Assembly (NCBI GenBank): GCA_016098155.1 | Contig: JAAAJB010000035.1 | Location: 1 to 64,000 of the forward strand | Direction of reading: 5' to 3' | Source: Actinomortierella ambigua | Lineage: Eukaryota > Mortierellomycota > Mortierellomycetes > Mortierellales > Mortierellaceae | Length of the DNA: 64,000 nucleotides | In this document: one piece after another, positions 12,001-23,178 of the stretch | How positions within the stretch are numbered: position 1 is the stretch's first letter | Layout: each line of letters opens with the position of its first letter | Translations under genes and position numbers: made by a program | Notes under the pieces: model-generated | Seen by the model: the letters and a program-made list of their open reading frames with translations, nothing else | Databases searched by the model: none | What the model was told of the DNA's origin: nothing

Positions 12001-12529
12001 TTGTTAGAAAGAAAAAAAATAAATAAATAGAAAAATGAAAGATAGAGCCCCCTCCCACATTCCCCCCTCCCTTTTGCAATTGGCGGGTGCAAGGCACACA
12101 CGCATTCTATTTGTGCTGGTTCAAGGGGAAGATTCGAGAGGGGGAACAGGGCAAGGGGCTGTGAGCACGGTGGCTTACCATGTGTGTTCGGCCTTCGGCT
12201 GATAGAAACGCCTGTCGAGCAGAGACATTGTCGAGCCCTGTGCGGTAAGACATGAGCATGTCGGAAACACAGCGGCCCATGGGGTAGTTGCCAGCTCCCG
12301 GGCCTAATGCACAGGACGTCGAGGTATTGCTGAAATCCTGCGAGGGAATTGGCTGATTGTCGCCGACAAAGAAAGCTGTATGGTTGCGGAGAAAGGGAGT
12401 TCCAACCATGCCCGCACTGGGTTGAGCCTGGTTGTTGTTCGAGCCATCATAACTTCGGTATTCTGCTTGCGAAAGGCGAGCGTAGCTAGTGAGAAGCAAG
12501 CCTACTAGAGTTGCTCGGACAAGCTTCAT
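6054..12529 (-). CDS. Peroxidase-DOMON-cytochrome b561-cytochrome b5-FAD/NAD(P) reductase fusion (DUOX-like architecture)
   Basis: Eleven exons keep one frame and give 1,693 residues: 12529-12179, 11980-11408, 11281-11205, 11044-10252, 10108-9901, 9778-9745, 9637-9506, 9393-9226, 9097-8722, 8603-7431, 7250-6054. Residues 1-23 are a signal peptide. Residues about 40-540 are an animal-type haem peroxidase with proximal His337 (FRYGHS) and FLREHN; the distal-His position of the WGxxxxHD motif is Leu127 (WGHMVSLDL). A DOMON domain follows (about 560-690, GWVGFGIGP). A cytochrome b561 core (about 705-880) has four candidate haem histidines (YHGIGM, IHRYIQ, SHKYIG, WVHRIMG) and five predicted helices, which put the C-terminus in the cytosol. 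Next come cytochrome b5 (about 905-980, HPGG), an FAD domain (RAYTPVEG) and an NAD(P) domain (AGGTGVTPM, ISGPPRMM). The NAD(P) domain is split by a roughly 170-residue Pro/Gln/Gly-rich insert. Inferred role: moving electrons from cytosolic NAD(P)H to the cell surface. The domain calls are strong; the chemistry is inference. Confidence 0.9.
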
Positions 12530-14020
12530 GGTGCAAGCGGCTATTCAAAGAGCAGGGCAGCACACACGATGAAGGGGGTGGTTGAGCGAGTGGGACGTGT
12601 GAGAGTATAGATGTCGAGATGGCAGAGGCTGAGGAGACACAACGTATGGACACTTTTGATCCAGGGTAAAAGGAAGTGAGGGGGGGGGGAGGACAAAAGG
12701 AGGAGAAGCGGAGAAGATGTCCGAGAGCAGAGGAAAGAGGGGAGGAAGGAGGCGTGGTCGTTGGTCGATGGTCGATGGTATGGTGGTGGAAGGTGGAGGG
12801 AGAGGGCGGAAGAGAAGAAGAAATTCCGAGTGCGCGCCCTTTTTGTTGGTCGTCTTTTTATTGTCACAGGGCTGAGGAAAGGCAGGTTGCAGCAATGGAT
12901 GCTGGGGCTAGGTTGGCCGAGTGGTTGAAAATGGATGGGATGACAAGCCAGTCGCACTGGCCTAGATGGAAAAACAAAGGAAAAGGGGCAGTGCACACAG
13001 CACAGGGGGACGGTTGGCAGTGCATGTTCTTTGCCTGTGGTTCTCGGCCAAACTCTCACACTCAGCTCAGCTCAGCTCTTCTCGCCTCCCTCCCCTTTTT
13101 CCTCGCCTCTCCTCTTTCCTCTCTCTATCTCTATCTCTCTCTCTCTCTGTCTGTCTATCTGATACTCTCTCTCTCTCTCTTCTATCTCTCTCTCTAACTG
13201 TTTTTTTTACTCCACCCTTGGTCGCGAAAAAGGTCGGAAAAAGACAAACAAACGTGGTGGTGGTGGTGGTGGTGGTATCGGCGCTACTTTAGAGTTACTT
13301 CTCTCTCCTCTCAAAGCTTAAAAACCACGGCCTCTTGTTTTTTTTCCAGCTGTTCTGTTCTATGAGGCGTGTCCTTCCCCCCCTTCTTCTTCTTCTTGCT
13401 ACTCCTCCTCTTCTTCTATGCATGGTATGGTTTTTTTTTCTCTCACGCCCTCTTTCGGCTACTACAAAATAATATGTTGGAGTACAAGCTTGTCATGATC
13501 TGCTGAGAGGGATCGACAGTCCACCCCACCTGCTGGGCCAATGCAATCTTCTGTTGTCTGTTGTGTCTGTGACGCAGCATCTCCCACCCGACCCATTGGA
13601 CAGAGTCGAGTCGTAGTCCATCGTCATTCTCGCTGCGTCGTTTGCTTTCTTCCGAGGGGCAAGGGAAAATACAACGTGCGGGGGGGGGGGGAGAGGTTCC
13701 ACTGCACCGCCCTAAGGAAGCGCATGCCTTCCCCTCTCCCTGCCCCTTCCACGGAAACACACCCTTCCTTGCGAGATTCCTTCAAGCGTTGGTATCAAAG
13801 ACGCACATCAGACTGTCAAGAGTGCAACAACCACCTTTGGTTTTCGTATGTGCAAACTGTACTTGTACTGATGAAGCGCGTGACTGTCTGTCCCCTCCCC
13901 CCTCCTTCCCCCCAAAACGTACGCGGTGTATGCGAGCCCGTGTCGTGTCATGTCATTGTCTGCACCATTCTTCACTCCCCCTCACCTCTAATTCTGAACT
14001 CGGAGTGACTCGAGCGCATC
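12530..14020. promoter_or_regulatory. Divergent promoter region between the redox fusion gene and VPS41
   Basis: This 1.5-kb gap separates two divergently transcribed genes and has no supported ORF. It holds CT-rich microsatellites (about 13085-13200), a (GGT)n run at about 13253-13276 and further pyrimidine tracts upstream of the VPS41 ATG. Pyrimidine-rich leaders of this kind also precede other genes in the window. Confidence 0.5.
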
Positions 14021-14332
14021 ATGAGTGCAGGTCCTTCCACCCCAAAGCAAAACACCTCATCCGACCGTTTTCCTGACATTTCATACCAGATTCATGACAG
14101 CCCCGCCCAGATGCATTCGCCCGACACCCATGTGAGGCGTCCTCATACCGTCGACCATCAAGCAGAGGGAGCAAGCTCTGACGAAGAAGAAGAAGAGGAA
14201 GAGCAAGAGGAAGAGGAGGAAGAACGAGACTTGGAACCAAAAGAAGAAGACGAAGAGGACAAAGAAGAGGACGAAGAAAATGTTGGTGCAGCACTAGAAG
14301 AAGGAGTGGATGAAGAAGAAGAGGAGGAGGAG

Positions 14333-14364
<32 letters not shown>

Positions 14365-17300
14365 AGAAGAAGAAGGAGAGGAAGAAGAGGAGGAGGAGGC
14401 AGGGACCATGGGCATAGAGGAGGAAGAGGACGACGACGACGATGATGACGACGATGAAGAGGAGGAAGGCGAAGACGACGACGGCGAGGAAGACGAGGAG
14501 GAAGACGAAGAGGGAGAGGACGACGACGACGAAGAGGAAGATGAGGATGAAGATGAAGAGGAGGAAGAACCCAAGCTGAACTACCAGAGACTCGGTGCCG
14601 GTATTGGCGACATGCTAAAGAAGGACTCGGCCAGCGCAATGACGGTATCCGACAAGTTTATCGTAAGTCAACACGATCGCCTGGCATTGTATCGTTGTTG
14701 TTGTTGTTGTTGTTGATGCTCATGTGAGCCCTTGTGGACATCCGCCTGGACTTGCCATGTACATCTTACTAACCCTCAGTATACCTATGCAACTGCTCTG
14801 TGAATAGGCTCTGGGAACACACTGGGGTGCGGTGCACATTCTGGATTTTGAAGGAAATGAGAACCAAAAGTTTCAGGTGCACGGGGCAACCGTCAACGAT
14901 GTTAGTGTCGATCAGGATGAGGAATTTGTCGCATCTGCCTCCGACGATGGTAAGAATTCACGTCTCCTGCATATTCACAACGCAATCTTGAGCTTTTTTT
15001 TTTTTTTTTTTTAAACAACAGGGTCTCTTCTAACACTATCTGCTTCTTCATACTGGAAAACCCCCTCCTCCACCCCCACAACCATTAGGTCGTGTGGTCA
15101 TCAATGGCTTATTTGGCGAAGAGTCTCAGGCTTACAACTACAAGCGACCTGTCAAAGCTGTAGCCCTTGAGCCCTACTACAGCAAGTCTTCATCTCGTCG
15201 CTTTGTCAGTGGAGGCATGGCTGGACAATTGATCATGAACGAGAAAGGTAGCACATCTCCTCTTCACTTCCCTCCACCTTCAACCTCGACCCACAAAGAA
15301 TGCAGTGTCAAGAGAATGCGCCAACCCCCCCCCCCCAAACTTACTGTTGAACTGATCATGATTCGTCTGTTCTAGGATGGTTCGGAAACCGTGATGTTGT
15401 CCTGCACTCGGGAGAGGGACCCATCTTGGCCATCAAGTGGCACGGTAACTTCATCGCGTGGGCAAATGACTATGGCGTCAAGATTTACGACACAGAGACG
15501 GAGCAGCGCATCACCTTTATTGACCGCCCCGGCTCGAGCCCTCGGCCAGACCTTTTTAAATGTCGCCTCTGCTGGAAGAACGACCGTGAGCTCCTGATTG
15601 GCTGGGCAGCGCTCGTCAAAGTGGCAGAAGTCAAGGATCGGCCCAAGGATCAGATGAAGCCGGGCCTGCCTGACAAGTTTGTGGAGATTACGTCCATGTT
15701 CCAGACCGAGTTTGTTGTCTGCGGTATTGCTCCTTTCAAGGATATGACGCTTTTGATGGCCTACATCGTCCCTGACATTGACGAGATTAGCGACCTTAGC
15801 CAGCCAGTGGCCCGCAATGTATGGTCATGTGGAATACTGCTGCCGAGAGCGATACGGGACAATGTTAACACAACATACAGTTACTCAACTCATCACTCCT
15901 TGTCTCCGATATATGAACAACATGAATAGATGGCTAAACGCCCTGAGCTGAGGATTGTCAACAATTTCAACGAAGAAATTAGCTCCGACGCCCTCACAGT
16001 TCATGGCTATGCGCACTATCAAGCGAACGACTATGTGTTTGCTCATATCCCATCCCAGGACATGTTTTACATTGCCAGTCCCAAGGATCTTGTAATGGCC
16101 AAGGAGCGCGATCTGGATGATCACATTGAATGGCTCATGGAACGAGAGCGGTATGAGGAAGCCCTTGGTCATGCTCGCGAGGCACAAGTTCATGGTGGCA
16201 GCAAGAGATTTAGCGTCAGCGAAATTGGACAAAAGTATCTTGGATGGTTGTTAGATCGGAACGAGTATGACAAGGCCGCCGAACAATGTCCAAGCATCTT
16301 GGGCGTGGATGCCGAGCTTTGGGAGCATTGGATCTATGCTTTTGCGGAGGCCAGACAGCTCAAGGCCATCGCGGGCTACATTCCCGGTCGCGAGCCAACG
16401 CTCAGCAGCACCATTTACGAACTGGTCCTAGCCTATTTTTTGATTCACGACCACCAGTCGCTTTTCAAAACCGTCAAGAACTTCCCACCCGGGATCTACG
16501 ACATCCAGAATGTCACTGTGGCTGTGGAAGACCGCCTCAAGCAAGATAAGGACAATGTCTTGCTCATGGAGTCGCTTGCAGAACTGTAAGTGATGCATGT
16601 TTGTGGTGCAATCAAAAAAAAACAGGAAAGGTGCCAACACCGAATAATCAAGTTTTGCTCAACCTTGTCGTATCCTCCCCCCTTTTTCATTCTTTCTCTC
16701 TTACTTTTTGTCGTTGGCGATAGATATACCCGAGACAACAGGCCTGATCGCGCGCTAGAGTATTTCCTCCGCCTCCGCCGACCAAATGTTTTCGAGCTCA
16801 TCCGCAGCCACGGGCTGTTTTCAGCTGTGAAGGACAAGGCTGTGTTGCTTATGGAATTCGATCAGTACCTCTACGACGAAAAGATGCGGGAGAGACGCAA
16901 CCAAGGCACAGGAGCTGAGAAGGACAAGGAGATGGAGCTTTCTGCGGAGGAGGAGCTTGTACATGGACCTGCAGTCCAGATGATGGTGCAGCACACGGAT
17001 GATATCCCGGTACGCAAGGCACTCTTTTTATTTTGTTTATGAGCTGACAGTGTCGCACCATGGTGGTCATGCTGACTAATATGTCTCTCTGTCCCTCTAT
17101 CTGTATCTTTCTATCTCCAATTTCACAAGATCGAGCTCGTGGTTTCACAGCTGCGCGGCCACCCTCGCATGCTCCACATCTACTTGGATGCTCTTTTCAA
17201 CCGCGACCCGCATCTTGGTTGTGAGTTCCACAACGAGCAGGTCGAACTATATGCAGATTTTGCACCGAACAAGCTCATCGACTTTTTGCGTGCCAGCAGC

Positions 17301-18382
17301 TTTTATAGTTTTGAGCGTGCTTACAAGGCCTGCGAGCGTCGAGATCTGGTGCCGCAGATGGTCTTCCTCCTGGGACGCATGGGCAGCAATCGGAAGGCGC
17401 TCATGCTCATCATCAAACGACTGCACGACGTTGAGATGGCTATCAATTTTGCCAAGGAGCAGAATGACGATGATCTTTGGGAGGATTTGCTCAAGTATTC
17501 TATGGACAAACCAGGTATGTTGGTGGAGGAGGAGAGGGGGTCTGAATTCCTTTTTTTTTTTTTTTTTTTTTTGAGTTTTTGGCTCTTTTGGGGGGTTNNN
17601 NNNNNNNCGCCTCATCCCTTTTTCTCCCGAGGTCTACTTCCCGTTTCCCCTTTAAGAGGGCCCGACCCTTCCGGGTTGAAAGTTTTTTTTTTTTTTTTTT
17701 TTTTTGCACGTTTTGCACGTTTTGCAGGATGTCTATCACTTCTCTGGGTATTCGATCTGGATGCTCACAACGACAACTTGCCTTTCAACGCCGAATGGTA
17801 ATAGACTTTATCCGCGGTCTATTGCAGAATGTGGGCACCGAGATTGATCCGATTAAGCTAATTAGCCGGATTCCCAATGGTCTTGAGATCCCTGATCTGA
17901 GGAGTGCGTTGCTCAAGATCCTGCAGGATTTCAACCTCCAGATGTCGTTGCGTGAGGGCTGCAAGCGTATCCTGGTCAGCGATAGTGTGACGATGGCGGA
18001 TCAGCTCATGAAGGCGCAGCGACGCGGCATCTCTTGTCCAGAGGACATGGTGTGTTCGGGGTGCCTAGAGCCCATTATGTCGAGGAGTGAGGTCCACATA
18101 GTGGGTACGTCACCTTCGACCTTTGCAGTGTTCTTTTGCCGTCATGCCTTCCACGACCGCTGTCTGTTCCCAAACAACGAAGAGACGATGCCCAGGATCA
18201 ACCCATCTGTGGCCCAGAATATTAACCTCCGCACCAAAGCCGACCATGTGGCCCTGATTCGATCCAGGCGTGGCCCACGTACACCGTGTCCGCTCTGTCT
18301 GAACCAGAACAAGGTCAACGTCCAAGGAGGCGGCCAAGCTACCAAAGGAGCAACCATATCTACCAGCCTAGTTAGGCAATGA
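14021..18382 (+). CDS. VPS41: VPS41, HOPS tethering complex subunit
   Basis: Eight exons keep frame for 1,096 residues: 14021-14662, 14808-14949, 15089-15247, 15376-15818, 15930-16585, 16724-17009, 17130-17514, 17805-18382. VPS41 is a HOPS subunit that tethers late endosomes, AP-3 vesicles and autophagosomes to the vacuole and assists SNARE-driven fusion. After an acidic N-terminus (about residues 45-190, mostly Glu/Asp) comes a WD40-like propeller (ALGTHWGAVHILD, ASASDDGRVVINGLF), then ERPELRI-like KRPELRIVNNFNEEISSDAL and the alpha-helical clathrin-repeat region. The C-terminus matches the family closely (ILQDFNLQMSLREGCKRI) and ends in a RING-H2-like set (CSGC...CRHAFHDRC...CPLC). It is longer than the roughly 850-990 residues usual in animals and yeast, mainly because of the acidic tract. 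The last intron (17515-17804) contains an assembly gap. AATAAA lies 33 bp after the stop. Confidence 0.93.
17598..17607. other. Assembly gap (10 N) inside VPS41 intron 7
   Basis: Ten N bases lie between two long T runs (17551-17572 and 17683-17705). The flanks are low-complexity, so the gap size is nominal. The exons on both sides join in frame, so the coding sequence is probably unaffected. Confidence 0.95.
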
Positions 18383-18414
18383 GTATCTAGATGGGCGGCA
18401 TGCATGCAACATAG

Positions 18415-18420
18415 AATAAA
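18415..18420 (+). terminator. AATAAA polyadenylation signal after VPS41
   Basis: A canonical AATAAA hexamer lies 33 bp downstream of the VPS41 stop codon on the same strand. Confidence 0.5.
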
Positions 18421-18767
18421 TGAGGGGCGAGAAGGAGGAAGGTGTTCCTAACAAAACCAAGTATCTTTGCCAAGCATATCACCAACCACTGGATTCACGA
18501 TTCCTGACTTGATCTCGTTTCATCCCGTAACACCTCAGATCTACATTCTTTGAACGATGCTCGCCAAGCGCGCCGATATGATCACACTGCGCAGAATAAG
18601 TCGCAAGTTAGTTATAGGATGAAAAGGTGCGCCGCCATCCAATTATAGGATGACATGCCTTTCGGTTGCTTTATATTAGGAACCTATCTTTTGTCCTTTC
18701 GTCCATCACGCTAGTCGTTCTCAGCCCTGCAGTTTTCTTGTATCAGCACTTTTCCTCCATCCTAAAA

Positions 18768-19364
18768 ATGAAGCAAATTATGTGCATGTTGATGGCCGTT
18801 TTCGCCATCCTTTCGAGCACGCTGGCCTTGTCGCAAGCGAAGAAATTGTATACCAGTCCGGCCAGCAAAGACTCGACAATCATGAGGTCGACCGTGTCTT
18901 GCCGAACATGTCCAGACCAAAACTGCTACAAATGCCAACTGGGCCACGAGAAGACGCTCAGGGCCAACACTGGGGGGTTGGCCTACCTCCGGGCGCTTGT
19001 AGGATTCCAGCTGCCGAATGTTGGCGCATCATCGTCCGTGGTGGGCTGCACCGTCCAATTTCCGGCATTCGTACGCTCGTTGCCAAGCGGTGTCACTATT
19101 CGAATCTCTATGGCCAGCGCATCTGAGTGGGACGAGGACACGGTGACGGCAGAGACCTCGCCGGACTCTGAAGAGGTCATTGCTGAGGTAGCCGTGCCTG
19201 CCCGGACCAATCTGCCACCCATCGACATCACAAAGGCATGCACACAGGCAGGTGCTGATGGCCAGTTCTCCATCTATCTCTCGACGCAGTTTGGCTCCAT
19301 TGAGGTTTGGTCCAAGGACTCGGACAACCCTGCCATTCTTCATGTGACCATGAAAGAAAATTAA
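18768..19364 (+). CDS. Secreted beta-sandwich protein, possible DNRLRE/CBM96-like domain
   Basis: An intronless ORF of 198 residues, taken from the ATG at 18768 because it begins a clean signal peptide (MKQIMCMLMAVFAILSSTLA). The mature part starts with a cysteine-rich stretch (CRTCPDQNCYKCQLG), followed by a domain with the pattern of DNRLRE/CBM96-type beta-sandwiches: AYLRALVGFQLP, alternating hydrophobic strands, a W-D/E-x-T turn (SASEWDEDTVTAE) and a closing VWSKDSDNPAILHVTM strand. Such domains bind polysaccharide or act as adhesion modules at the cell surface. The assignment rests on pattern only and the ligand is unknown. No GPI-attachment tail or transmembrane segment is visible, so it should be secreted or wall-bound. 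Confidence 0.7.
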   Translation: MKQIMCMLMAVFAILSSTLALSQAKKLYTSPASKDSTIMRSTVSCRTCPDQNCYKCQLGHEKTLRANTGGLAYLRALVGFQLPNVGASSSVVGCTVQFPAFVRSLPSGVTIRISMASASEWDEDTVTAETSPDSEEVIAEVAVPARTNLPPIDITKACTQAGADGQFSIYLSTQFGSIEVWSKDSDNPAILHVTMKEN

Positions 19365-19640
19365 AAAACGACCTATTGTTCATGTTGCAGGACTAGGAGA
19401 CCGTTGAGCCAAGCAAAGAAGGCAACGATAACAAGAATATAAACTTTCCACAGACGCTTCGTGAGGCGCAGGCAATACAATAAAAAAAAAAAGAGCGCTC
19501 GTAACAAATATGACATGTGAGAGATGGTCGCTTCCCCCTGTACTCGCGAAATTCGCACTTCATCCGATTTTCTCACATGCCCTCTACTGGCGCGTCATTG
19601 CAATCACATCATCTGTCTGTCTCTCTCTTCCATCGATACC

Positions 19641-22159
19641 ATGGTGAGTTATTCTCTGCTCCGCCTCCCCCATCCTTTGCCTCTTCCCCTCCCCCCCCCC
19701 GCGTGTGAATATTCACGCCTAAAGCTCTTCCTTTCTTTCCCTTCTAGCCCACACTCGTGCTTGGACAGAAGCTTGGCTCGGGGGCCTATGGAACAGTCTA
19801 CAGAGGCGAGTGGGGCGTGCTCGCCGTCGCCGCTAAAAAGTTTCACGTTACTGCCACCGACGATGCGCAGACAGCCATCAAGAAGGAAATCAAGGTCCTC
19901 AAGGGCCTGACTTACCGCCACATCATCCAGTTCTATGGAGCCCATTACCACGACGGCGGCCTGGTTGTCCTGACCGACCTGGCAGAAGGTGGCAGTCTCC
20001 GGGCCGCCATCGACCGCGGCATCCCTGACTGGGCCACCAAGGAACGGTATGCCCGCGAGATCTCGCTCGGTCTGGCTTACATCCACTCGAAAGGGGTGCT
20101 GCACCTGGACCTCAAGAGCGACAACGTGCTCTTGTCGGGACTGTTGGAGGTCAAACTCTGTGACTTTGGATGTGCCACCGTCAAGACGACCAGCCTGGCC
20201 AACTCGGCACAGACGCAGATGCAAACAATATCAGCAGCAGCGGTCGCAGCAACAACAGCAGCAGCAGCAGCAGCAGTAGCTGGTCCATCTTCCTCATCAC
20301 AGATACTGCGAGGCACCGTCCGTTGGATGGCGCCCGAGCTCTTCATTCGGAAGCCCAAATACTCGCCAAAGTCGGACATGTATTCGCTCGGCGTCGTGAT
20401 GTGGGAGATGGCCGCTGACTGCACCACGCCCTTCAAGGGCCACTACGAAGCCTCGAGCATCATCGCTTTGGTCAAGGCAGGCACACGAGAGAATCTTCCA
20501 GAAGGGACACCAAAGGGATATGGTGCTTGTCTCGAGCGATGCTGGGACCAAGATCCCGCCAGGCGGCCCGAGGCCTGCGAATTTGTATCCCTGATGAAGG
20601 AGATGATTACTGTTCATATGGGGAACGCCAAGGCCGAGGGAGAGAAGGGTGGTCCAGGGAACCCGTCAACCTTGTCGTTGGATTTGGACTCGCTTAGTAT
20701 CGGTTCGTTTAAAAGTGAAGGGGGCCTGGGCAGCCATTTCAGCAAGAGCGCTACCCAAAAAAGTAGAAGCAACAGCCACAGCCACAGCAGTAGCAGCGGC
20801 AGCAGCGCCGGCGGCGCCAGCTCAAAGGTGACTGACGCTGACAGGGTCGTCAAATCACAGCCATCACGCTCTGCGCTCGCCTCGACTGTTCAAGTGACAA
20901 TGGATTTTCCTGCCTCCACGCCCAAGACATTGGTGGCCGTGGTGAGCCGAGATATGAGTGTTTCAAAGCCACAGACTGTTCCACCGACGACTGCGGCGGC
21001 TCAGACTGGCCCCATGGTTGCAGCTCATACCGCCGTTGCTGTTGCATCAGTAGCAGCAGTAGCGGTGGGCACAGCTACTGCCTCTAGTACTACTCCTAAA
21101 GCTGTTGCTGCTGCCGTTGTTGCCGTCTCATCCGAAAACCTCGACAAAAAACCGGCAGTGGCGGTGGCGAAGATCGAAGACATGGAATCACTTCTTCAAA
21201 ACGCAAAATTAGGACACACCGACTCTCAGGTTCGGCTAGGTCTGATATACCTGCAGGGCCAAGGCGTGGCCCAGAGCGATTCACAAGCAGCGTCTTGGTT
21301 CCTCAACGCGGCCCGGCTCGGCCATGTGGTGGCGCAGAGGCACCTCGGGCAGCTGTATGCAAAGGAACGAGGCCAAGGGGATGACGTCAAGAAGAAGCAT
21401 CTCGAGGCGGCCTCGTGGCTGAGAAAGGCGGCCGACCAAGGGGATGGAATGGCTCAGAATGACCTCGGATGGATGTACGCGAGCGGACATGGAGTCAAGA
21501 AGAACGATACCGAGGCCGTCAAGTGGTTCACCAAGGCAGCTGTGCAGGATCATGCCGAGGCTCAAATGTCGCTGGGCCACATGTGCACCAAAGGTCGGGG
21601 CATTGCACGGAGCGAAACAGCGGCCTTCCAGTGGTTCCGGTTGGCCGGCCGATTGGGCCACGCGGATGCGCAAAACAGTGTTGGCTGGAGATACGATCTT
21701 GGCGAAGGGGTGGCACAAGACGACGTAAAGGCGCTCGAGTGGTACAATTTGAGTGTAGCCGAAGGGAACGGGTACGCCATGTTCAATGCCGCATCGTTCT
21801 ATGAGCTTGGCTTGGGTACCAAGCGCGACGTGATGCGAGCGCTGCAGTTGTTCCAACAGGCAGCCGACAATGAAGAGCCGAATGCGCAGTTCCACGTTCA
21901 GTTCATCCAATGGTTGACTGCGCCCGGTCGACAGCCACCCAAGACCGCGGAGGAGGCCGTGGCGATGTATAGGAAGGGGGTCGATGAAGGATTCACGGCA
22001 GCCCACCACAATCTTGGCCGAGCGTACGAGAGAGGCCTCGGGGTTCGGATGGATATGAGCATGGCTATGGCCTGGTATGCGACTGCCGCAGGACAGGGCC
22101 ATGGTGACTCGAAGCAGCGCCTGAGGTTTCTCCAGAAGACTGTCAAGCAGGAGACCTAA
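19641..22159 (+). CDS. Serine/threonine (TKL-like) protein kinase with C-terminal Sel1 repeats
   Basis: Preferred model: exon 1 is only the start codon (19641-19643, ATG followed by GTGAGT), with an intron 19644-19747 and exon 2 19748-22159, giving 804 residues that begin M-PTLVLGQKLGSG. The kinase domain (about 5-275) has a glycine loop GSGAYGTV, lysine in VAAKKF, catalytic loop HLDLKSDN, DFG, MAPEL and a closing RPEACEF. HRD is HLD here; the catalytic Asp is kept but the preceding Arg is Leu. A Gln/Ala-rich insert lies in the activation segment between DFG and APE. A long Ser/Ala/Val-rich linker (about 280-475) leads to roughly seven Sel1/TPR-like repeats (LGxMYxxGxGVxxDxxxAxxWFxxAA). Kinase-Sel1 fusions are greatly expanded in Mucoromycota such as Rhizophagus and are thought to be signalling scaffolds. 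An in-frame upstream ATG at 19524 would add 39 residues but resembles leader sequence. Confidence 0.85.
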
Positions 22160-23178
22160 TATATAATAGCATTCATTGCTTCGTAGTCTGCAGTATGCTT
22201 CAATGGGATTGTGTGGTTCGCTACCCGGTCTGGGAGGTATTCAATGCCAGTGGACTCACCTTCTACAACAAAAACTAGGGGATATGTTCTTGCTATCAAA
22301 TGGCAGTGCTAAGGCTAACATCCTCCTGGCCAGTAAGCGATATGCGGCGTCTCTGTGTGTCTGAAAAGGAAAAGCATCGACGAAAAAAAATCACTAAAAA
22401 CTCAGAGCATCCAACTTGTAAAGTGGAGGTGTATGCACGTTGTCCTATGTGTACTTCCTCTCCAGGCCATCTAGGAAGGAGGGGGGAGGGGAAGGGACAA
22501 CGAGCGTTTGTCTAAAGTGAAGTAGGATAGCCTCGTGCAGAGGCAGGTAGGCGCACTGAAGGACAAGGGGGATGTCACACTGAAAGATAAGGGGGATGTT
22601 GACTGCAACAAGGAGGTCGGGTTTGGTATGAAAATAGAGTCAGGGGAATAGCCAGGGCCAATCGTACAGTCCTTATACGAGCCCCTTTGTTTTTTTGAGC
22701 ACAACCCAAGAAAAATAAAAAGTACTAGCTTTGGATGGGATTCCACTGGTGTGAGCACCTCTGGGTCGGAGCGGGGCCATTTCGACCTTCTCCTGTAGCC
22801 AGCTTCTAGTTGTGAGTGAGACTAGTGTTGGTGAGGACGCATCAAAGCTGACAATGTCGTACTGTAACATTCCTTTGGACAACACAACTGTGCCGTTGGA
22901 TGGATGTCACTGTTCTTCCTGCAGGCAGAAGGTTTATAGCCTATGCCTGCCCTTTGCGTCTTTCTACGCTTTCTCCGTACATAAAGTTCTAGCCCCTTGC
23001 CATTTTCACCCTGGACCTTGTTTGTTTTCTCTTCGTAATCCACTCATGGCCACCCCTTGCATACTGGATCGCATTTCTTGTGTCTTCCTGTGCGTTGTCT
23101 CCGAGATGTTACTTGGTTTCCTGGATTTGCTTGGCCTCACCCTCTGCATCAACATGATTTTTCGACCAGTTCGTGCCA
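22160..23178. other. Intergenic interval, nothing recognised
   Basis: About 1 kb between the kinase and the protease array. Only chance-quality short ORFs are present on both strands. The right end holds the promoter of the first protease gene. Confidence 0.5.

Noticed and set aside
6054..12529. Interpretation as a fungal psi-factor oxygenase (Ppo) or as a NADPH oxidase
   Set aside because: Ppo enzymes pair the peroxidase-like domain with a P450, and NOX uses a gp91phox six-helix ferric-reductase core. Here the partners are DOMON, b561 and b5.
14019..14639. Long minus-strand ORFs (206 and 138 codons) opposite the VPS41 start
   Set aside because: They are the complement of the Glu/Asp tract (poly-Ser, poly-Leu/Pro) and have no independent signal.
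17551..17705. T runs beside the N gap as insertion scars
   Set aside because: They lie in an intron next to an assembly gap and are more simply low-complexity or assembly artefacts.
19524..19640. Upstream in-frame ATG for the Sel1-kinase (39 extra residues)
   Set aside because: The added sequence has leader-like composition and the Met at 19641 sits exactly at the splice site before the kinase domain. Not excluded.
21281..22102. A 273-codon minus-strand ORF
   Set aside because: It is antisense to the Sel1 repeats; the plus frame has clear family motifs and the minus frame has none.
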